A DNA stretch of 64,000 nucleotides from positions 2,728,001 through 2,792,000 of the forward strand of contig NZ_CP125854.1 of the NCBI RefSeq assembly GCF_030169785.1, written 5' to 3'. The DNA comes from Bdellovibrio sp. 22V. GTDB taxonomy: Bacteria; Bdellovibrionota; Bdellovibrionia; Bdellovibrionales; Bdellovibrionaceae. The notes below the pieces were generated by a model, which was given only the letters and a program-made list of their open reading frames with translations, had not been told where the DNA came from and searched no databases. Below, in pieces: positions 26,568 through 33,513 of this stretch (position 1 is its first letter; each line of letters begins with the position of its first letter). Position numbers and translations under genes: made by a program.

Positions 26568-26594
26568 AAAAAAAGGCGAGTCATGAACTCGCCT
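26568..26594 (-). terminator. Intrinsic terminator of orn
   Basis: The stem AGGCGAGT/ACTCGCCT with a 5-nt loop is followed on the minus strand by seven T residues (26568-26574). It lies just after the orn stop and before the next gene. Confidence 0.85.
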
Positions 26595-26601
26595 GAATAA
26601 A

Positions 26602-27129
26602 TTATTTATTGAAGGTCATTTTGTCACAGTAGTGACGAAGCTCTTGAATGCTCTCGCGGATGTCATCCAAGGCGCGGTGCTTGTTCGCTTTTTGGTAAAC
26701 GTAGTTGAACTTGTTGTTAACGATGATTTTCCAAGAAGAAACGTCCAACATGCGATAGTGCAAGCGACTCGCAAGATCCGGCATATACTTATTAATGAAA
26801 AGACGATCTTGCATGATGGAGTTCCCCGCAAGCACCGGGCGATCTTTAGGATCAGGGAAGTGTTTCTTCACCATATCCACAAGCTTTGCCTCGACTTGAT
26901 CGGGAGGCATTCCAAACGGGACCTTCGCTGTCAGGCCGGATTTTTTATGGTGTTCGGTATTCCAAGCATCCATATTCTCCAAGTAGACCTGCGGCTGTTT
27001 GACCACGGTTTCAAATGTATCGAGTTCGGCGAAATTCAAGTCGGTGACAATGGCAGCGACTTCGATGATCACTTCTTTTTCGACATCGAGACCTGTCATC
27101 TCCATATCGAGCCAAAAAAGTTTCGTCAT
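26602..27129 (-). CDS. orn: Oligoribonuclease
   Basis: A DEDDh 3'-5' exonuclease of 175 residues that degrades di- and oligoribonucleotides, including pGpG from cyclic-di-GMP breakdown. Motifs are FWLDMEMTGLD (Asp, Glu) at the N-terminus, the Exo II Asp in VLAGNSIMQDRLF, and HRALDDIRESI (His and Asp of Exo III). The length matches the family (~180). AGGA precedes the ATG. It is followed by a strong terminator. Confidence 0.95.
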   Translation of the reverse strand: MTKLFWLDMEMTGLDVEKEVIIEVAAIVTDLNFAELDTFETVVKQPQVYLENMDAWNTEHHKKSGLTAKVPFGMPPDQVEAKLVDMVKKHFPDPKDRPVLAGNSIMQDRLFINKYMPDLASRLHYRMLDVSSWKIIVNNKFNYVYQKANKHRALDDIRESIQELRHYCDKMTFNK

Positions 27130-27203
27130 GAGGAAATCCTATTCTAGGGTCTTTGACCCGGCAGACTTCCTATAATGATGGATTTGAGTGGGGGACACAA
27201 GGT

Positions 27204-27611
27204 TTAGCTTTTCTGTTGCCCCATGCCGGAGCGCAAAGCCTCTTCAACCGTGCGAATCAGCGTTCTTTCGTCCCAAGGTTTGTCAATAAAGGCATAGACG
27301 CCCAGGCGTTGCGCCTCTATGACCATTTCTTTTTGTCCATAGCCCGTATGGATGATGAAGGGAATATTCAGGCCGTTTTCGCGCATCCATTTTAAAACCT
27401 CAAGACCCGATTTCTTCGGCATCTTTTCATCCGAGAGAACCGCATCGAATTTCCGGGCTTTTAAGAGATCGATACCCTCAAGGCCGTTGGAGGCTTGGCA
27501 AATCTCTGAAGCGGACTCTTCCAGGAGAGCCATAAGCACTTCGCGCAATTCACTTTCATCGTCGATGATAAGCAATTTACCTTTAGAGAGAACCAGAGAA
27601 TCATTCGCCAT
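27204..27611 (-). CDS. Single-domain response regulator (receiver only)
   Basis: The open frame continues upstream, but the ATG giving MANDSLVLSKGKLLIIDDE is preferred, as the upstream part runs into the next gene. The protein has 135 residues: acidic pair IIDDES, phospho-acceptor Asp in FDAVLSDEKMPKKSG, Thr in FIIHTGYG, and Lys in FIDKPWDE. No output domain is present, so it acts through protein partners like CheY or Spo0F. The kinase is not adjacent. Confidence 0.88.
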   Translation of the reverse strand: MANDSLVLSKGKLLIIDDESELREVLMALLEESASEICQASNGLEGIDLLKARKFDAVLSDEKMPKKSGLEVLKWMRENGLNIPFIIHTGYGQKEMVIEAQRLGVYAFIDKPWDERTLIRTVEEALRSGMGQQKS

Positions 27612-27720
27612 AACATTTTTATTATGACAAATTTTCGCGCCAACGTCACCGGCAAGCGCCGGTGGGCTGGTCAAATTATTTTTACTCAACAGTATTTTGT
27701 ATGCCTGATGTGAGTCTATT

Positions 27721-27996
27721 TTATTTGGATTTTGAAGAGCCTGTGACTTTGTATTCACCAGCTTTAGAAATCGCTGCTTGGATTTGTTCCTGAGAAAAGT
27801 TGATACCTGCTTTTGGAGAGATCACGACTTTTCCAACACTCACTTCACATTTTTCTAGACCGTCCATTTTGCAAACTTGGGCTTGAATCGCTTTCGCGCA
27901 AGAACCGCAGTGCATGCCTTCAACGTTGTAAGTGATAGTTTCAGCCAAAGCTGTTTGAGAGATCAAAAGAGCGGCGAAAATAAGGGCCTTTTTCAT
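27721..27996 (-). CDS. Secreted heavy-metal-binding (HMA) protein
   Basis: A protein of 91 residues with a signal peptide (MKKALIFAALLISQTALA) and one HMA domain with the metal motif GMHCGSCAKAI. The fold matches Atx1/CopZ chaperones, but the leader suggests it works in the periplasm, like periplasmic MerP. Copper or another soft metal is likely. GGAG lies seven bases before the ATG. No transporter is adjacent. Confidence 0.88.
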   Translation of the reverse strand: MKKALIFAALLISQTALAETITYNVEGMHCGSCAKAIQAQVCKMDGLEKCEVSVGKVVISPKAGINFSQEQIQAAISKAGEYKVTGSSKSK

Positions 27997-28119
27997 GAAA
28001 TTATCTCCTCAGAGTGTGTTAGGAACCACAGTATACCCCTTTTCAGGGATTTTCCAGCAATCTGGCTGCTTAAAAAGGGAGCATTAAACGCCATGCTAAA
28101 GTTATTTTGCAAAATATTG

Positions 28120-28148
28120 TTGAATTACGTCCCCAGTCTGGCTATAAA
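28120..28148 (+). promoter_or_regulatory. Sigma-70 promoter of tRNA-Asp
   Basis: TTGAAT (28120-28125), a 17-bp spacer and TATAAA (28143-28148) lie so that transcription would begin about a dozen bases before the mature tRNA 5' end. Confidence 0.7.
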
Positions 28149-28167
28149 AGACCTTCCAAATCGATGT

Positions 28168-28244
28168 GGGGTGGTAGTTAAGTTGGTTATAACGTCCGCC
28201 TGTCACGCGGAAGGCCGCGGGTTCGAGTCCCGTCCACCCCGCCA
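28168..28244 (+). tRNA. tRNA-Asp (GTC)
   Basis: A full cloverleaf of 77 nt with encoded CCA. The acceptor GGGGTGG pairs with CCACCCC, the D loop contains GTTGGTTA, the anticodon loop CTGTCAC reads GTC (28202-28204), the T arm is CGGGTTCGAGTCCCG, and G is the discriminator. It is the integration point of the adjoining island: its 3' end and downstream terminator recur at 31832-31910. Confidence 0.97.
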
Positions 28245-28310
28245 TTTTAAAATGGCCGACCCTACAAACGATGGAAATAAAAAGGAAGCCTTGAGCTTCC
28301 TTTTTTTATT
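28239..28310 (+). repeat. Left direct repeat (tRNA 3' end to terminator), attL-like
   Basis: Runs from the CCGCCA end of tRNA-Asp through AATGGCCGACCC, CGATGGAAAT and the terminator. The right copy at 31832-31910 is the same apart from a few substitutions and small insertions. The pair brackets the recombinase remnant and the nuclease-NTPase gene. Confidence 0.8.
28281..28307 (+). terminator. Terminator of tRNA-Asp
   Basis: AAGGAAGC, a 5-nt loop and GCTTCCTT run into TTTTTTT. The same terminator is repeated at 31879-31907. Confidence 0.88.
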
Positions 28311-29010
28311 TGTGGGCTCGATAGTACCAAATTCATTAGCTCCCGTTTTTCATCAGAATTCATAGAATTAAACAGCATCGGTGCCTTGGAAGCCATATCC
28401 ATCAAGGGAATCAGGAGGTTTTGCGCACCCGTATCTTCGAGCTCTAAAGTTGTTAATTGCTTTTGGAGGGGCTATCGTTTCTTCCTGCCATTGTTTTGAC
28501 TTCGATTCCCAAATATCTTTTGGAATTTTGCCATCCAGATAGCGGTCACAAGCTTCTGAAAGACGTTTTTCTACTTCCTTAAATCTGCGTTTGACTGTTA
28601 GGAGCTGGGCTTCTTTTATTTCCCTCGGTCTCGGTTTTACGAAGTTCTTCCTTCGTTCATTGCACTACCTCGGCGGAGAGTCTTATTTGCCTAAGTGCAT
28701 TTTTAAACTCTTCTTCAAGGTACCCTTACGGCGATTTTTGACGAGTTCACAGACCCTTCGACCATTGGTGCATCTGTAATATGTGTAACGTCTTTTTTTG
28801 TTTCACCTGTATGAGCCGCCACAGTGAGCACATGTCATTAGATCCCTATATGTCAGGTCCCTTTTCGTAGATGTGGAGTTTTCGTTTAGCCCGTGACCCT
28901 TTGAACTTGGCCATAAAGGTCTTTAGATATGATCGGCTTATAATTGGCTTTGTAGGGCACACCTTTGCGAAAAAAATAGCGATAGTAAAAAGGGCTGCAA
29001 TACTGAGTAT
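28290..29010 (-). pseudogene. Decayed large serine recombinase (C-terminal part)
   Basis: Translating the minus strand across several frames gives, in order: SPFYYRYFFRKGVPYKA, YKPIISKDLYGQVQRV, RDLMTCAHCGG (half of the zinc beta-ribbon), RYTYYRCTNGR, LEEEFKNALRQIRLSAEVVQ-stop-TKEEL (a Trp codon turned TGA), VKRRFKEVEKRLSEACDRYL, DGKIPKDIWESKSKQWQEE and SDEKRELMNLVLSSPQIKKG. This is the recombinase, zinc-ribbon and coiled-coil order of large serine recombinases. At least three frame changes and several stops are present. The N-terminal catalytic domain with the Ser is absent; AT-rich DNA replaces it. It ends at the left repeat, as expected for an element's own integrase. Confidence 0.87.
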
Positions 29011-29126
29011 AATTATAAAATACATGGATTTAAGTATAGGTTAGAGTATCTCTAATAACTCGATATTGTTTATAAAAATAAGTTATTTATAGTTATTAAA
29101 AGGTTACTCTATTTTAATAGGTGCAT

Positions 29127-31784
29127 ATGGAGCATGAAAATATCCTTACTGAAAGTGATGTTGAACAGAAGTTTCTATATAGAATTTTGGTAACTCCAAA
29201 GCCACTAGGGTTGGGCTTGAGCGCAACAGATATACGAACAAAGGCCGATATCAGAAAAATAGTAATTGGAAAAGGACAGAATCAAAAGCTTTACTACCCG
29301 GATTACGTCATAGTTATTGATGGCCTACCAGTACTAATTGTCGAGGCAAAAGCTCCTAAAGAAAATCTTGAAGAAGCATTGCGTGAGGCGCGTTTGTACG
29401 CGAGTGAGATCAATGCTTTATTTCCAAATAAGGTCAACCCTTGTGCAAGAATTATTGCCTCAAATGGAAATCAAACTATTGCATGTAAGTGGGACTCTAA
29501 TGAAATTGATGTTGAATTCGGGTATTCCGATGTAGATGCGACTAATCCGGAATTCGCGAAGTTTGTCGAGTATTGCGAAAAGAGTATTCTTATTCGAGAG
29601 GTGACTAGTCTAAAAAAAGAGAGAAGAAAGGAGACTAAATTTCTAAAGCCAATACACCTACTAGGAGGGAGAACCGTTCAAAATGAATCAGTCGGTGAAA
29701 ACTCATTTGGTGTGAATATTTCTCTCGAATATAAGTATCTATTTAACCCTGAAAATCTTGAAGAACGGGCTCTGATTGCGAAGAATGCCTATATAGCTTC
29801 GAAAAAGAAGCTTTCGCAGGTTGCACACATGGATAAGATCATCAGAAGTTCCGTGAAGCCAGTAAAAGACAATGAATCGGTTATAATTCAGGATACGGCG
29901 AAACCGTTAGAGTTTATTGATTTATTGAAAGATAAAAAAAGAATAAAAAATAATGTTTGTCTACTTGTTGGTAGTGTCGGATCTGGAAAAACTACTTTTA
30001 CTGATTACTTGAGAGAAGTTGCCCTGCCTGAAGATGTTAGGAAAGAAACCTTTTGGGTGCATCTGAATTTAAACAATGCTCCGACCTCCCGTGATGTAAT
30101 ATATGAGTGGGTTATTGACGAGATTCTAAGCGTTATCAAAATGCAAAATACAAGCTTTGATTTTGATGAAGCTGAATTTGTCAAAAAAATATTCGCTCCT
30201 CAAATTCTGGCATTCGTCAAAGGGCCCGCGAGTCTTCTCAAAGATAGTAATCCGAATAAATACGATGAGATGTTTGTTGAGCATCTTGTTAGCTTGCAGC
30301 GAGATAAAAGATCTTTTTTAAAAGCCGTAATTAAATATTTTTATGTAGATAAAAACAAAATCCTAATGGTCGTGTTTGACAATTCTGATAAGCGAGATAG
30401 AGACACCCAGCTTTTGTTGTTTGAAGTGGCAAATTGGCTCAAGGAGTCTTTTGTTTGCACAATATTACTTCCTTTGAGGGACTCAACGTTTGACAATTTT
30501 AGAAAAACACCACCTTTAGATACGGTCATTAAAGATATGGTGTTCAGAATTGAGCCTCCCCTGTTAGATAAAGTAATATATGAAAGATTTAGATTTGCAA
30601 TGAGGGAGATGGAGAAAGACAGCTCTGAATTTTACTATTCCCTCAGTAATGGAATGAGAGTTTCCTGCAATAGAACCGAAATTAAAAAGTATTTACAATG
30701 TATATTGACTTCATTGTTTCAAAATCAATTTTTTAAGAGACTCATTACTGGTATTGCAGGACGAGATATAAGAAAAGGGTTGGAAATATTTTTGGACTTT
30801 TGTAAGAGTGGACATATTTCAGAAGATGACATCTTGAAAATTCGACAGTCTAATGGAGATTTCACATTACCAAATCATATTATTTCTAGGATTTTTTTTA
30901 GAGGTACAAGAAGGTATTATAACGATGAAAATTCTATGGTAAAAAATATTTTTCATTCTTATGCTACCGACGAGATTCCAGATCCTTATATTCGCCATGA
31001 AATATTAATCTGGCTAAAGGATAAGTACAGTACACATGGTCCGAATAATATTAAGGGTTTTCATCCGGTTAAGAGTCTTGTGCGCGACATGCTTTCTAGG
31101 GGGCACTCCGAGAAACGAATTCTAGATGAGGTTGGAAGCCTAACAAAAGCGGCATGCATTCTTTCCGAGTCGACGTTAGATAGCATTGATGAAAACGATC
31201 TCGTATCAATTGCCCCATCGGGTTTCGTTCACCTAGAATTGTCGAGAAGTAATATTGATTATTTATCATCAATTGCTGAAGATTCTCTTTTTAGGGAGCT
31301 GGAGAAAGCTCAGAATATTGCCGATAATATGACTGGTAAAAAGCATCAACATATGTCGAAGTTTGCATCGATAGACAATGCTGAAAATTTAATTAAATAC
31401 TTACAGGAATATAGGGAGTATTTTCTGTCAAATCCTGAGGCTTTCCTGCAATCAGAAGATCAGCAAAAAATATTTTTACTTGATGAGATTCATCAGTTCG
31501 TTCAGATGGTTAAAATGAAGGATTCAAGTTACAACGAATTGGAAAAATTGATAGAAAGTTATCCACCAGGATATCAGTGTTCCGCCCGTATATCTCATAT
31601 TGTTAATTATGGAATATTCGTTGAGTTTGGCCTTCATGGTGTAGGATTTATACACCAATCTCAGACGCCAAATCCTGATTCTTTTTTGGCTTCAGATTAC
31701 GAGATTGGCGATGAAGTCGCAGTTGAAGTCTTGAGCTTTAGGCGCGATCACAAGAGATTCCTTCTTAAAATATCGGATGCATAG
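29127..31784 (+). CDS. PD-(D/E)XK nuclease, P-loop NTPase and S1-domain fusion protein
   Basis: A protein of ~885 residues. Residues ~10-150 resemble the HsdR-type N-terminal nuclease: ESDVEQKFL, then the active-site run PDYVIVIDGLPVLIVEAK (Asp ~59, Glu ~73, Lys ~75). Near 282-290 is the Walker A GSVGSGKTT and near 412-421 a Walker B-like ILMVVFDNSD; LPLRDST follows, as in STAND-like NTPases. A long helical region runs to ~800. The last ~75 residues form an S1 RNA-binding domain (YQCSARISHIVNYGIFVEFG, GFIHQS, YEIGDEVAVEVLSFRRDHKR). The layout of effector, NTPase and sensor fits a single-gene anti-phage system; this is inference. Codon use is AT-rich relative to flanking genes. A GTG two codons earlier is an alternative start. 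Confidence 0.85.
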   Translation: MEHENILTESDVEQKFLYRILVTPKPLGLGLSATDIRTKADIRKIVIGKGQNQKLYYPDYVIVIDGLPVLIVEAKAPKENLEEALREARLYASEINALFPNKVNPCARIIASNGNQTIACKWDSNEIDVEFGYSDVDATNPEFAKFVEYCEKSILIREVTSLKKERRKETKFLKPIHLLGGRTVQNESVGENSFGVNISLEYKYLFNPENLEERALIAKNAYIASKKKLSQVAHMDKIIRSSVKPVKDNESVIIQDTAKPLEFIDLLKDKKRIKNNVCLLVGSVGSGKTTFTDYLREVALPEDVRKETFWVHLNLNNAPTSRDVIYEWVIDEILSVIKMQNTSFDFDEAEFVKKIFAPQILAFVKGPASLLKDSNPNKYDEMFVEHLVSLQRDKRSFLKAVIKYFYVDKNKILMVVFDNSDKRDRDTQLLLFEVANWLKESFVCTILLPLRDSTFDNFRKTPPLDTVIKDMVFRIEPPLLDKVIYERFRFAMREMEKDSSEFYYSLSNGMRVSCNRTEIKKYLQCILTSLFQNQFFKRLITGIAGRDIRKGLEIFLDFCKSGHISEDDILKIRQSNGDFTLPNHIISRIFFRGTRRYYNDENSMVKNIFHSYATDEIPDPYIRHEILIWLKDKYSTHGPNNIKGFHPVKSLVRDMLSRGHSEKRILDEVGSLTKAACILSESTLDSIDENDLVSIAPSGFVHLELSRSNIDYLSSIAEDSLFRELEKAQNIADNMTGKKHQHMSKFASIDNAENLIKYLQEYREYFLSNPEAFLQSEDQQKIFLLDEIHQFVQMVKMKDSSYNELEKLIESYPPGYQCSARISHIVNYGIFVEFGLHGVGFIHQSQTPNPDSFLASDYEIGDEVAVEVLSFRRDHKRFLLKISDA

Positions 31785-31805
31785 ATATCGGGTCGTGTGA
31801 GTAAA

Positions 31806-31837
31806 TTGGTTCTAAACTCGTCCCATACGGCCCGCCA
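31806..31837 (+). pseudogene. tRNA-like 3' remnant at the right island end
   Basis: GGTTC, about 20 bases, and then GGCCCGCCA resemble the T-loop and acceptor end of tRNA-Asp, directly joined to the right direct repeat. No D or anticodon arm can be folded, so it is not a functional tRNA. Confidence 0.45.
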
Positions 31838-31910
31838 TTTCAAAAGAAATGGCCGATCCCACAAAGCGATGGAAATTAAAAAGGAAGCCTTGGAGCTTCC
31901 TTTTTTTATT
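31832..31910 (+). repeat. Right direct repeat, attR-like
   Basis: CCGCCATTT, AAATGGCCGATCCCACAAAG, CGATGGAAAT and the GGAAGC terminator repeat the sequence after tRNA-Asp with small indels. It marks the distal boundary of the island. Confidence 0.8.
31879..31907 (+). terminator. Terminator of the nuclease-NTPase gene
   Basis: AAAGGAAGC, a 6-nt loop and GCTTCC are followed by seven T. It is the duplicated tRNA-Asp terminator, now serving the cargo gene. Confidence 0.85.
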
Positions 31911-31944
31911 CCCTGAGGACGAATAGCTGCTCAGGTTTCCCGAA

Positions 31945-32901
31945 TTATCTATCCATTTGCTCAATAGCTTTGCGTAACCACGCTCTTGATTTTGGTGAAG
32001 TCACATTCGTGTAGTAAGACTCGCTTGAGCAAGTGATGTCCGACATCGCAGCGACACCAAATAAAAGATATTCGCCATTATTGTTTCTCAGGAATGCCGG
32101 GCCGCCAGAATCGCCAGAACAAGCGGCTCCATTTTCACTTTGTGATAGGACGACGAGTTCATTCGACGTTTCAGTGCGGTACTTCACTTGCGCCGTTTTT
32201 AGTTGAGAGCCCTCGAGATAAGAAACCGCATAAAGCTTTCCTTCATCTTCAATAACAAAAGCTCCCAATGATTCATGACGACGGCGCTGTTGCTCGGTGA
32301 TTTCTTCCGCATTCACGGCAATGGATCCGTATCCAGCAATATCAACGGCCGCGTCTTTTTTGAGGAGTTTCGAATTATCTAGAAGACGCACGGGTTGATA
32401 TTGCTCCGGCAAGCCGCCCTCGAATTTTAACAGCGCCAAATCCCCTGTGTCGTTTTCAACCGTAGCCTCAGCACTTTCATCGTAGAGGTCATTGATGATC
32501 ACTTTTGAAGCTAAGCGTGCTGATTTATGCAAAATAAATTTTTCGCCAGTTTCCGGATCGACAAGGCTGACATACATTCTTGGATCGCCCTCCATGATCG
32601 TTTCTGCAATGTTCAAGGTGAAATAGATTTGATTCTTGAACGCTACCTCATTCACACAATGGGCTGCCGTCAAAATCAAATCATGGCGGATGATTGTTCC
32701 CGTGCAGTTTCCGCTGTTAGCAATGATGGCAACAGTGTGTCTGCCGATGTCGGATTTATAAGATGTGATCTCTTCTCCGCCGACAATGCTGCTGGATGAT
32801 GTCGGCTTCACCGATTCAGGGGTTTGCTGCTTTGAGCAGGAAGCAGTCACAAACAAGAGAGGCAAACTTAGAATGAGGGCGTTTGTTGGCGTCATTTTCA
32901 T
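31945..32901 (-). CDS. Trypsin-like serine protease lipoprotein (S1 family)
   Basis: A protein of 318 residues from the ATG at 32901, chosen because GGAG sits well before it; the frame is open for eight more codons. Leader MKMTPTNALILSLPLLFVTASC ends in a lipobox, so the enzyme should be lipid-anchored. The protease domain begins at IVGGEEI, the classical activation site, and shows all three catalytic motifs: LTAAHC (His), DLALL (Asp) and GDSGGPAF (Ser). CSGDSGG suggests trypsin-type specificity, though the S1-pocket Asp cannot be placed with certainty. Secreted trypsin-like proteases are frequent in predators. Confidence 0.92.
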   Translation of the reverse strand: MKMTPTNALILSLPLLFVTASCSKQQTPESVKPTSSSSIVGGEEITSYKSDIGRHTVAIIANSGNCTGTIIRHDLILTAAHCVNEVAFKNQIYFTLNIAETIMEGDPRMYVSLVDPETGEKFILHKSARLASKVIINDLYDESAEATVENDTGDLALLKFEGGLPEQYQPVRLLDNSKLLKKDAAVDIAGYGSIAVNAEEITEQQRRRHESLGAFVIEDEGKLYAVSYLEGSQLKTAQVKYRTETSNELVVLSQSENGAACSGDSGGPAFLRNNNGEYLLFGVAAMSDITCSSESYYTNVTSPKSRAWLRKAIEQMDR

Positions 32902-33229
32902 ACTTACTCCGATTGCGTGGATCATAAAAGGTGAGCCGTCGATATGAAAGAGGCCGAAAGAACTTTTGAATTTACTTCTCTGAGATTGCCGCTTTTTGTG
33001 TTCTGCAAATAGAGGCGAACATCATCCTCTTTGCTACACCGTCAATTTCATCGACAGGCTTGAAATTTTTCATAACCTTCTTCTTCATTGACGAAGATAG
33101 AATGAACGCGCCTAAAACGTGACTCGTGCATTCCCATGTTTTCCAGGTAATTCCGCGAGTTTTGCGAGGGAGTATTAAGAGTCGGAAATTGTCTTAAGTG
33201 CAGCTAAGTAAACACCGAGATATTGAGGA
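32902..33229. other. Intergenic region between divergent genes
   Basis: About 330 bp between the protease and the lipoprotein/MAT fibre 3 unit. I see no convincing ORF, no terminator and no palindrome. It presumably carries both promoters; no box is good enough to name. Confidence 0.5.
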
Positions 33230-33505
33230 ATGCGTGCTCGTCTATGTCTCATTTTTACTCTAGTGGTATTTCTGGTTGGGTGCTCTTTGGAGGCTTCTCT
33301 CTTATCGTTGAATCATTCCACAGAGCCGAAGCTTTCCGCTTCAGGAAAGATGGCCATCTCTCCATCGCAACAAAATTCAGCGCAAGATCAAACAGGGCAA
33401 TACAGTATTGAAGGAGTCGTCGGAGAAGTCACCACGACAGATCAAGCTCAATCCCACGACGGCGCCTATCGCGCTGAAGTGAATATTCGATTTCAGGTCA
33501 TGTGA
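33230..33505 (+). CDS. Small lipoprotein coupled to MAT fibre 3
   Basis: A protein of 91 residues with leader MRARLCLIFTLVVFLVGC, whose lipobox makes it a lipoprotein. The mature part is Ser/Gln-rich and ends in a beta-like stretch (GAYRAEVNIRFQVM). TTGAGG is spaced before the ATG. Its stop lies 8 bp before the fibre start, so the two are an operon and probably coupled. A role in anchoring or assembling the fibre is inferred from position only. Confidence 0.72.
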   Translation: MRARLCLIFTLVVFLVGCSLEASLLSLNHSTEPKLSASGKMAISPSQQNSAQDQTGQYSIEGVVGEVTTTDQAQSHDGAYRAEVNIRFQVM

Positions 33506-33513
33506 GGCACATC

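Larger units (their letters stand above)
28239..31910. mobile_element. Genomic island integrated at tRNA-Asp (decayed)
   Basis: About 3.7 kb bounded by direct repeats of the tRNA 3' end and terminator. It contains a truncated large serine recombinase on the minus strand at the left edge and one intact cargo gene of clearly lower G+C than its neighbours. No intact integrase remains, so it is probably fixed. The alternative is an old tandem tRNA duplication later invaded by foreign DNA. Confidence 0.75.

Noticed and set aside
27612-27758. N-terminal extension of the response regulator
   Set aside because: Overlaps the HMA gene and precedes the normal receiver start MANDSLVLSKGKLL.
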